Below, in pieces: positions 36,101 through 48,100 of a stretch of 48,911 nt of DNA. Position 1 is the first letter of the stretch; the number at the start of each line of letters is the position of its first letter. The notes beneath the pieces were generated by a model. It had not been told where the DNA came from and did not search any database. It saw only the letters and a program-made list of their open reading frames with translations. Source of the stretch: an uncultured Clostridia bacterium (lineage in GTDB: Bacteria; Bacillota; Clostridia; TANB77; CAG-508); assembly GCA_944392605.1 (NCBI GenBank), contig CALXXE010000015.1:1-48911 (forward strand), read 5' to 3'. A program made the translations under genes and the position numbers.

Positions 36101-39100
36101 GAGATAAATTAGTAGCAGGTGCTACATACAGTTTTACAGATGAAGGAACAGGAGAGACAAAAACAGCTGTAACGAATAGTGAAGGAAAATTAACAATAAA
36201 TAATTTATATGCAGAGAAAGCATATATAATAGAAGAGATAAAAACACCAGATGACTATGAATTAAACAGTAATAGAATCAGGTTTATTGGACACGTAGAT
36301 GAAAATGGTAACATTACAATAGAAAAGACAGAAGGAACAACAAAAGAAGATATAGGGGTAGTAAAAGAAGAAGGAGAAGATTATAAAGTAACAGTAAAAG
36401 TAGAAGATGAAGTAAAAGCAAGTATAAAAATACATAAGACAGAACAAGAAACAGATACACAAGTACAATATGTAAAATATAAACTAACGGGATATAACCT
36501 ATCTGAAAACGGAAGAATATTAACTACAAATATTAATGGAGAAGCTACAATAAATGGATTATCAGTAAACCAAGAATATACTCTAACTGAAACAAAAGCA
36601 GAAGGGTATTATTTGGCAGACCCTATAATTTTCAAAATAATCAACGAGAATGGAACTTATAAATTGGAGACAACAGCAGGGGCATTTAAAGAAAGTACAA
36701 TAACGGAAGAAAATGGTATACCAACAATAACATTAGACTTAGAAGATGAAAAGATACCGACATATAGTTTACAAATAATAAAACAAGAAAAAACAATTAA
36801 TACAGAACTTACGGAAGACCAAGAACAAGCAGAAAGTACAAACAATGCAGAACAAGTAACATATCTAGCAAATGCTAAATTTAAATTATATAAAAACGAA
36901 GAAGAAATAGGAGAATATATAACAGACGAAACAGGAACAGTAACAATAGATAATTTATACCAATATATAGAAGGAAAAAATGAAGAAGCAACATATACAT
37001 TAAAAGAAGTATTAGCACCAGAAGGATATGCAAAAGTAAAAGATATTACATTTAAAGTACAAAATACAGACGGTACTTTAAGTTTATTAAATACGGACGG
37101 AACAGAAGAAAAATACGAAGTAGAAGGAACAACAATAAAATTAACAATAGAAGATAGTCCATCATTTAGACTTGTTAAAAAAGACAAAGAAACACAAGAA
37201 CCAATAGCAAATGTTAAGTTTGCAATATATAATGTAGAAAATGGAGAGATACCTGCAACAAATAGTAAAGGAGAGACATTAGGAACATTAGAAACAATAA
37301 ATGGAAGAGAGTATTATACGCTTACAACAGATGTACAAGGAGTATTAACAGCAGACTTAAAAGAAGGACTTTATAAAGCAGTGGAGATAGAAGCACCAGA
37401 ACAATATGACATAGAAAACCAAACTTACTATTTTGGTATAGGGGCATCAAGAGAAGGAAAAGAAGAAATGACAGAAATATGGGCAGATTCAATAGGAGGT
37501 ACTGGAGGAGATTATGTTAATTCTATAGCAAAAACGAGTGATGGAGGTTGTATAATAGGAGGCTATTTTTATAGTTCAACAATTAAAGTTGGAGATGAAA
37601 TAATTATTAATAATGGTTATAGAGAAAACTATGAACCTACCAATGATGGTATAATAGTAAAATATAGTGAAGAAGGGAAAGTAGAATGGAAAAAGACTAT
37701 TGGAGGAAATAATGAAGATCATATATATGCTGTAGCAGAAACAAGTGATGGAGGTTATATAGCAGGAGGAGAGTTTAGGGACACAATTCAAGTAGGAGAC
37801 AAAACAGTATCAGTAATGGAAGATAGTTATCAAGGAAATTCTGATGGTATAATAATAAAATATAATAGTGAAGGAGAAGAACAATGGATAAGAACAATTG
37901 GAGGAAAAAGTGAAGACGCTATACAAGCACTGACTCCAACAAGTGATGGAGGATTTATAGCGACAGGAATAATAGGAAGTCAAGAAGCTTATATAGGAAA
38001 CGAAATACTAACGGCCAATGGTTATAAAGATATAGTGATAATAAAATATAATAGTAAAGGGGAAGTAGAGTGGACAAATCAAATAGGAGGAAGTAGTTCT
38101 GAAATTATAAATTCAGTGGTAGAAACAAGTGATGGAGGTTATATAGCAGGAGGATATTTTTCTAGTGATGAAATTAAAATAGAAAATGAAACTGTAACAA
38201 ACAATGGTTCTTCTGATGGATTAATAGTAAAAGGCAATAGTAAAGGAGAGGTAGAGTGGATAAGATCAATAGGAGGAAATGAAAGTGAACAAATTAAATC
38301 CATAGCAGAAACAAGTGACGGGGATTATATAGCAGTAGGAAATTCTTCTAGTGATGAAATCAAAGTAGAAAATGAAGTTGTAACAAATAATGGAGATTAT
38401 GATGGTATAATAATAAAATATAGTAATAAAGGAGATATAAAATGGGCTAAAAATATAGGGGGAAGTGATTATGATTATATTAGTTCAGTAGTGGAAACAA
38501 ATGACGGTGGATGCATACTAGGAGGATATTTTAGAAGTGACAATGTTATAATAGGAAAAGATACTATAACAAGCATAGGATCTTCAATAATAAAATGTGA
38601 TAAAGAAGGGGAATTAAAAACAATAAATCAAATAGAAGGAGAAATAGAATCAATAGCATTAACGAGTTCTGAAGGAATTTTAATAGGAGGAAACTTTGGA
38701 AGAATACTTAAAGTAGGAGATGAAAAATTAACGAGTAATGGATTGGATGATGGAATGGTTATAAAACTTGAAAATCAAGAAATGCCTATTCCGCTTGTTT
38801 CTGATGCAAAAGTAATAGGAAAAAATAGTAGTGACACAATTAATTCAGTAAGAGAAACAAATGATGGAGGTTATATAGTAGGAGGATACTTTTCAGAAAC
38901 AATTCAAGTAGAAAATGAAGAATTAAAAAGTAATGGAGGTATTGATGGCTTAATAATAAAATATAATAATTTAGGTGAAGTAGAATGGTCTAAAAATATA
39001 GGAGGAAATTATGATGATTATATCAAATTAGTAACTCAAATGAGTGATGGAAGCTATATTGCAATAGGATATTTTAGAAGTGACAGTATAAAAATAGGAA

Positions 39101-42100
39101 GCGAAAAACTAATAAATAATAGTTATAATGCTCCTTATTATGATGGCAATTATTATGATGGATTAATAATAAAATATAACAATTTAGGTGAAATAGAATG
39201 GGCAGATTCATTTGGAGGAAGTTATGATGATCAAATTCAATCAGTAACAGAAACGAGTGATGGAGAAATTCTAGTGGGAGGAAACTTCGATAGTGGAAGT
39301 ATTGAAATAGGAAATGTAAAATTAACAAATAATAGTGAAAGTATATATGATGGGGATGGATTAATAATAAAATATAACAATTTAGGTGAAGTAGAATGGG
39401 CTAAAAATATAGGAGGAAGTTATGATGAAGGAATTAATTCAGTAACGTCAATAAAAGATGGTGGAATAGTAGTAGGAGGATTTTTCGAAAGTGATGAAAT
39501 TCAAGTAGGAAACGACAGACTAATAAATAAAGGTAATTATGACGGAATGATAATAAAATATAGTAATAGTGGAGTTGTGGAATGGGTAGATTCATTTGGA
39601 GGAAATTCTTCTGAATCAGTAAATTCAGTAACAAAAGTAAGTGATGGAGGAATTATAATAGGAGGTTATTTCCATAGTGAAGAAATACAAATAGAAAATG
39701 AAACTCTAATCCATAATAGTAGTAGTAGTTATTATCCTGATGGATTAATAATAAAATATAACAATTTAGGTGAAGTAGAATGGACAGAATCATTTGGAGG
39801 AACTGGTTATAGCAATATATACGAAATAACGGAAACAAGTGAAGGAGAGATTTTAGTAGGAGGATATTTTTCAGGTGGAATTAAAATTGGAAAAGAATCT
39901 ACACAAAGTAAGGGAGAATATGATGGTCTAATAATAAGATATAATTCGAATGGAAAAATACAATGGGTTAAGTCAATTGGAGGTAATGAAAATGATCATA
40001 TTTATTCAGTAGCTGAAAATAAAGATGGAAAAGTTATAGCAGTAGGAGATTTCTATAGTGATATAATAGGAGATAATGAACACATATTAGAAAACCAAGG
40101 AGGTTACGATGGAATGATACTTGAAATAGAAAATAAAGTAGGAGTTCCAGAAGTACAAGAGTTGGTTGTTGAAAATGATAGGAAAAAGTTTAATATAACA
40201 ACGGATGTAAATGAAATAGATGGTGTAAAAGGTGGAAGTATATCTGGAGAAGATATTTCTCCATATGAGAAAGTTAAATATGGAGATAATAGTTCTAAGT
40301 CAATAATAATGACACCAGAAGAAGAATATGAAATAATAGGAATAACAGTAAATGGAGAAGAATGGAGGTTTGAAGGAAATTCAGATGGAACATATACAAT
40401 GCCAACATTTGAGAATATGACAGAAGATAAACATATAGTAGTAACATATGCATTAAAAGATAACAAGATAATAATTAATAAAGTAGATAGTGAAGATGAT
40501 ACACCACTAGCAGGAGCAACATTTAAATTAGATCAATTAGATGAAAGGGCAAATCCAGATAATGAGAGAATAATAGGAGATATTGTAGCAAATGGAAAGG
40601 AATATCCAGATGCGAATATAGAAAAAGGAGAAGTTAATGGAGTATTAGGACAGTTAACAAATAATGGAACATATTATTTTGTAGAAAATGAAGATGGAGC
40701 ATTAGTTCCAACAAATAGTAAAACATATCAAACAGCAAATGGAGGAAGTAATGGAGTAGGAGATACAACAGCAAATTCATATATACCAATAGACTTAAGT
40801 GGAAAAGATGGAGAATATGTAGTAGTAGTAAATGCAAGCGTGTCAAGTGAGAGTTATGATTATGGATATGCAACAGTAAATCAAAATACAATAGCACCAA
40901 CATACAGTACTAGTAACGGAAGATTTATGTATATATCAGGAACAGTAGATTCAAAAGATTATACATCAACAACAGTATTACAAGGAGGGCAAACATACTA
41001 TTTACATTTAGGATATAGAAAGAGTAGTAGTACAGATACAAATGAAGACCAAGTAGTAATAAATAGTGTAAAAATATATGAGAATAAAGAGATATCATAT
41101 GGCTTCGTGGATAATGGTAAAGGTGGATATGAATCAAATAATCAAGGAGAAGACAGTACAGTAGCAAATTCATACATTCCAATAGATTTAACAAATTATT
41201 CGGGAAAATACAATTTAACAGTAAATGCAAATGTATCAAGTCAGAGCAATTATGACTATGGTTATGCAACAATAAAAAATAATACCACAGCACCATCTTA
41301 TATTAGTAATACAGGAAGGTTTATTTATATATCAGGAACGAATAAAGAGGATATAACACCAACAGACTATACGACTGTATTACAGGGTGGACAAATGTAT
41401 TATTTACATCTTGGATATTATAAGAATTATACTACTTCGTTAGGAGATGATAAGTTCACAGTAAATAGTATAAAAGTAACTTTAAATGATTCTGAACTTT
41501 ATCATTCAGAAGAAATAACGACTAATAGTTTAGGTCAAGCAATAACACAAGTTCCTTTTGGAAAATATCAAATAACAGAAATAGTTGCACCAAAAGGGTA
41601 TGAGTTAAATAGTAAACCAATAGAAGTAGAATTTAGAGAAAATGGAAATCATGAATTTACGATAGAAAATAATAAAACAGCTAAAGTATTAGTACATCAT
41701 TATTTAAAAGATGAAAATGGAAGATATACGACAACAAAAGTTGCGGAAGATGAATTACTAGAAGGAAAAATAGGAGATAAATATACAACAAGTCCAAAAC
41801 TAGATTTAAGTAAGTATGAACTAGAAAAAAATGAAGAAGGAAACTATGTAACACCAGAAAATGCAGCAGGAGTGTATGAATCAGGAGTAATAGAAATAAT
41901 ATACTATTATGAGGAAAAAGAAATACCATTAACAGTACATCACTATATAGAAGGAACAACAGAAAAAGTACCATTAAAAGATGGAGAAGCAGGAGAAGAT
42001 GTACTAGATAGTGGAAAAGAAGGAGAAGAATATCATACAAGTGCAATTGATGATAGTTTATTAAGTGATGACTATGAATTAGTAGAAATACCAGAAAATA

Positions 42101-45100
42101 GTACAGGGACATATAGTGGAGAAGAAGTAACAGTAACATATTATTATAAGAGAGTAGAAAGACAAGTAATATTAAATAAATATGATGAAGATGGAATTTC
42201 TCCACTAGAAGGTGTAGGATTTGAAATACAATTAGAAGAAGATAAAGCAAAAGAAGAGAGTTTAAAACAAATAGTAGGAGAATTAATATCAAGTGGAAAT
42301 TACTACTTTGAAAATCAAGGTGGAAAATTAATATCTAATAATCAACAACAAAATAGTACAACAGCAAATAGTTATATAAAAATAGACTTAACAGAAAAAG
42401 AAGATATGGTATTAAAGATAAATGCAGAAGTATCAAGTCAAAGTGGTTATGATTACGGATATGCAATAGTAAATCAAAGTACATCAAATCCGTCATATTA
42501 TACAACGACAGGAAGAGTATTTAGAATATCAGGACAGGTAGAAGCAAAAGATTATGAATATACATTAACAGGAGGAAAAGTATATTACTTACATTTTGGA
42601 TATTATAAAAATTCTAGTACATCAAGTTATGATGATACATTTACAATAAATAGTATTTTAATTAATGATATAAATATTCTAGATTCAGGAAAAATAAAAG
42701 TTACAACAGATAGTAATGGACAAATAAAAGCTAATTTAGAATCAGGAGAATATATAGCAACAGAAGTAGAAGTACCAGAAGGATATGATTTACCAGACGA
42801 TAATGAAACTGAATTTACAGTAAATAAATCAGATGATGTTGTAACATTGAATGTAACAAACACAAAGACAAAAGGAACAGTAATAACACATTATTATATA
42901 GAAGGAACAGAAGAAAAAGTACCAAATAAAGATGGTACAGTGGTAGAAGATATAGTAAATACAGGAAATATAGGAGACATATATGCAACAAAAGAAGCAG
43001 AAAATGTAGCACCAAATTATGAGTTTGTAAGAACAGAAGGAGAAACAAGTGGAGAGATAACAGAAGGAACAACAGAAGTAATTTACTATTATAAATTAAA
43101 AGAACCTGTTATAGAAACACCAGTTATAACAAAAGAAAGTAGTGTTGAAAAAGTAACAGAAGTAGGACAAACAATAGATTATACAATAAACTATAAGGCA
43201 AGTATAGATGATTATATAGGAAATGGAACAGTAACAATAGTAGATTATTTACCATATGAGATAGATGAAAGTAAAGAATATGAGTTAGCAGGAGGAGAGT
43301 ACGATAAAGAAAATAAAACAATAACATGGACAGAAGAAATAGGTGAAATAGATGCCTTTACTAATGGAGAATATGATGTTGATATAACAAAAGAGATAAG
43401 TTTAGTGTATAAAGATGTAGATCCAACAAGTGAAGTTGTTTCAAATAGAGTAACAGGAACTGTAACATTAAAGACACCAAAAAAAGAAGATACAACAGAA
43501 ACTACTAAAGAAATACCAGCAGAATACTTAGTAAGTATTCCAGTAACAAAAGTATGGTCTGATAATGAAAATGCTGCTAAGAAGAGACCAAGTTCAGTAA
43601 GAGTAGTAGTTAAAAATGGAACAGAAGAAGTAGCACAAGAAGAATTAAGTGATAGCAATAGTTGGACATATACATTTAATAATTTACCAAAATATGACGA
43701 AACAGGAAAAGAAATAAGTTATGTAATAGAAGAACAAGAAGTAACTTCAGGAGAATTATATTTCTATAATGCAAATATAAGTGGAAGTATAACAAATGGA
43801 TATACAATAACAAACACATTTGAAGTGCCAGATGAAAAAGTAAGTGTAAATGTAAGTAAGACATGGGTAGATACAACTGACCAACAAAATAGGAGACCAG
43901 GTTTTGTAACAGTTCAGCTAAAAGCAAATGAAGTAAATGTAGAAGGAAAGACATTAGAATTAAATGAAGGAAACGAATGGAAAGGAACATTTACAGACCT
44001 AGATAAATACGATAGTTCAGGAAATGAAATAAACTATACAGTAGAAGAAAAAGATACAGAAAACATATTCTATACTGTAGAAAATAGTAGTGTATCAGGA
44101 AACATGGAAAATGGATATGTAATAACAAATACATTTACAAGACCAGAAGATAAAATAACATTAATGGCAAATAAAGTATGGAATGATAATACAGAACAAG
44201 CTTTACAAAGACCAGGAAGCATAACATTAGTTGTTAAAAATGGAGATACAGAAGTAGTAAGTAAAGTAGTAACTAGCGATAATTTAGTAGAAGGAACAAC
44301 AAATAAATGGTCAGTAGAGTTTACAGGATTAGACAAATATGATGAAAATGGAGATGAAATCCAATATACATTAGAAGAAAGAGAAACAGAAGAAGGAACA
44401 TTACATTTCTATGAAGCAGAAGAAAGTAAAGTAAACTTTGAAGATAATCAAGCAACAATAAGAAACAACTTTGTAAAACCAGATGATACAACAAATGTAA
44501 AAGTAACAAAGGTATGGAATGATAGTGATAATGTAAATGGAAGAAGACCAGGAAGTATTGTATTAAAAATAACAGGAAATGGACAAGAATATGAATATAC
44601 AGTAGAAGAAGCAGATAATTGGACACATACATTTACAGACTTACCAAAATATGATGACAATGGTAAAGAAATAGAATATACAGCAAGTGAAGAAGAAGTA
44701 GATGAAGGAAACTTAAAATTCTATACAAATGATGGTGTAAGTGGAAGTATGACAGCAGGATACACAATAACAAATACATTTACAGTACCAGATGATAAGA
44801 TAGAATTAACAGTAAATAAAGTTTGGGTAGATAATGAAACACAAGCTCAAAGAAGACCAGATACTGTAGTAATAAATGTACTTGGAGAAAATGGAACAAT
44901 TGTTGCTAGTCATGATTTAAATGTTTCTGAAGAAGAAAGCTATACATTTACTAACCTTCCAAAATATAATAGTGAGACAGGTAAAGAGATAAATTATACT
45001 GTTGAAGAAAAAGAAAAAACTGATGGTGGCTTATATTTCTACACAGGAGTAGTAGGAAATGTGGAAAACGTAAGTGAAAATAGCAAAGAAGTAACAATAA

Positions 45101-48100
45101 CAAATACATTTAAGAAGCCAGAAGATACAACAGATGTAACAGCAACAAAAGTATGGGAAGACAACAATGATGAAGCAAGTAAGAGACCAGGAAGCATAAA
45201 ATTATTGTTAAAAAACGGAACAGAAACTGTAGGAGAGCAAGAAGTAACAGGAGACACTAATACTTGGACATATACATTTAAAGGAGTAGATAAGTATAAT
45301 GAAAATGGACAAGAAATAGTATATACAGCAGATGAAGCAGAAGTAAAATCAGGAGATTTACAATTCTACAACAAAACTATAAGTGGATTAACAGTAACAA
45401 ATGAATTTACCAAAGATACAACAAAAGTAAGCGTACCAGTAACAAAGATATGGGTAGATACAGAAGAACAAGAATCAAGAAGACCAGGAAGTGTAAGAAT
45501 TATATTAAAAGCAAATGAAATAAAGGTAAAAGAATATGATTTAACAGGAACAGGAGATACATGGAATTATACATTTGAAGACTTACCAAAATATGATAGC
45601 TATAATAATATAATAAATTACACAGTAGAAGAGGAAGAAGTAAGTAGTGGAGGATTAAAATTCTATAGTAGTTCTGTAGATGGAACAACAATAACAAATA
45701 CATTTACAAGACCAACAGATGTAATAAGTATAGAAGTAACAAAGAAATGGAATGACCAGGATAATGTATATGGAAAAAGACCAGTATCAGTAAGAATAAA
45801 TGTAAATAATGGAACAGACGTAGTACAAACAGCAATTGTTACAAAAGATAATTTATGGACATATACATTTAAGAACTTACCAAAATATGATGATAATGGT
45901 AATGAAATTCTATATACAATATCAGAAGAAGAAGTAATAGAAAATAGCTTATATTATTACACAGGAGAATCAAGTTTAGTTACAAACAAAGCAGGAGAAA
46001 CAGATGTAAAAGAAGCAACAATAACAAACAACATGACAAAAATACCAGGAACAGTAGTAATAAAATATAAAGATAAATATACAGGAGGAGAAATTTCAGA
46101 GAAGAAGACAAAAGAAGGAATAGTAGGAGAAAGCTTTGATGTAACAGAAGATGTAAAAGAAATAGAAGGATATACATTAGTAGAAGAACCAGAAGAAAAG
46201 ACAGGAACATATACATCAGAGACACAAGAGAAGACATACTACTATGCAAAAGACACAAGAGTAATAGTAAAATACCTAGAAAAAGATGATACGCCAGAAG
46301 ACGATAGCAATAATAAAGTATTGGCAGATGAAATAATCTTAGGAGGATACGAAGGAAAGAGTTATACAACAAATAGTAAAGCTATTGATGGATATACATT
46401 AGTAGAAACAAAAGGAAACCTAAATGGAACAATGAAAAAAGAAGAACAAGTAGTAGTTTACTATTATGCAAAAGACACAAAAGTAATAGTTAAGTACTTA
46501 GAAAAAGATGATACACCATTAAATACAAGTGATAATAAAGTATTATTACCTGAAAAGACAATAGAAGGATATGTAGGAAAAGAGTATACAACAACAGGAG
46601 AAGAAATACCTAACTATACATTAGTAGAAAAGACAATAAACTATGAAGGAACAATGACAGAAGATGTGATAGAAGTAGTATATTATTATTTAAAAGATAC
46701 AAGTGTAACTGTTAGATATTTAGAGAAAGATAGTACAGAAAGTGACTCTGATAATAAAGAGTTAGTACCAGATATAACCATAGATGGATATGTAGGAAAA
46801 GATTATGAAACAGAGCAAAAACAAATATCAGGATATACGTTTGTAGAAGTAAAGGGTGAAGTTTCAGGAAAGATGACAGAAGAGCCAATAGAAGTAATCT
46901 ACTACTATGCACAAAATACAAAAGCAAAAGTAGAGCATATAGATAGAGAAACAGGGGATATCTTAAAAGAAGAAACTACTAATGGAAAAGTAGGAGACTT
47001 ATTTGAAACACATCCAGAAGATTTTGAAGGATATGTATTAGTAGAAGAACCAGAAAATCCTGATATCATAATGGATAAGACAGGAAATCAAGTAGTGAAA
47101 TACTATTATGCACACGTATCAGCAGGAGTAATAGAAAAACATATAGATATTATTTCAGGAGAATTGTTAGATAGTGCTGAACATGAAGGAAACGAAGGAG
47201 ATCCATATGATATATCTTCTAAGACATTCGATGGATATGACTTAGTAGAAGAAGACGAAGAAGGAAACAGTATGCTTCCTGATAATAGTACAGGAACAAT
47301 GAAACGTGATAAAGTAATAGAAGTTAAATACTACTACATAAAGAAAGCAACAGTTGTAGTTAAATATGTAGATGAAAATACAGGAGAAGAAATAGAAAAA
47401 GAAGAAATAATAGAAGGACATGAAAATGATAAGTATGAGACAGAAGAAAAAGAAATAGAAGACTACAATTTAACAAAAACACCTGACAATAGTTCTGGAA
47501 CAATGATAATTACTAAAAATCCTGATGGAACATATGACACAGAAATAGAAGTAATATACTATTATAAGAAGATATCAGGAGGAGTAATAGAAAATCATAT
47601 AGATGTAGATACAAATAAGAAACTAGCAACAGAAGAACATAAAGGAAATGTAGGAGACGAGTATGATATACCATCAAGAGAATTTTCCGGATATGATTTA
47701 GTAACAGATATGTTACCAGACAATAGTAAAGGAACAATGAAAGAGCAAGAAATAGAAGTAAATTACTATTACAAGAAGAAAGCAAAAGTAGTTGTTGAGT
47801 ACATAGATAAGGGAACAGGAGAAAAACTAGATGAAGAAGAAATAAATGGACATTTAGGAGATGAATATAAGACAGAAGAAAAGACATTTGATGGATATGA
47901 TTTAATAGAAAAACCATCAAATGGAGAGGGAGAAATGACAGAAGATGAAATAGTAGTAAAATACTATTATGCAAGAAAAACAGAAGTAGAAGTTAAGTAC
48001 TTAGAAAAAGGAACAGAATATGAAGTAGCAACAGGAGAGACAATTCAAGGATATGTAGGAGATAAGTATGAGACAGAGCAAAAAGATGTACCATATTATA

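Noticed and set aside
37478-40145. CRISPR array or tandem DNA satellite in the repeat-rich region
   Set aside because: The periodicity (about 180-210 bases) is that of in-frame protein repeats of varying length within one continuous gene, with no conserved direct repeats and spacers.
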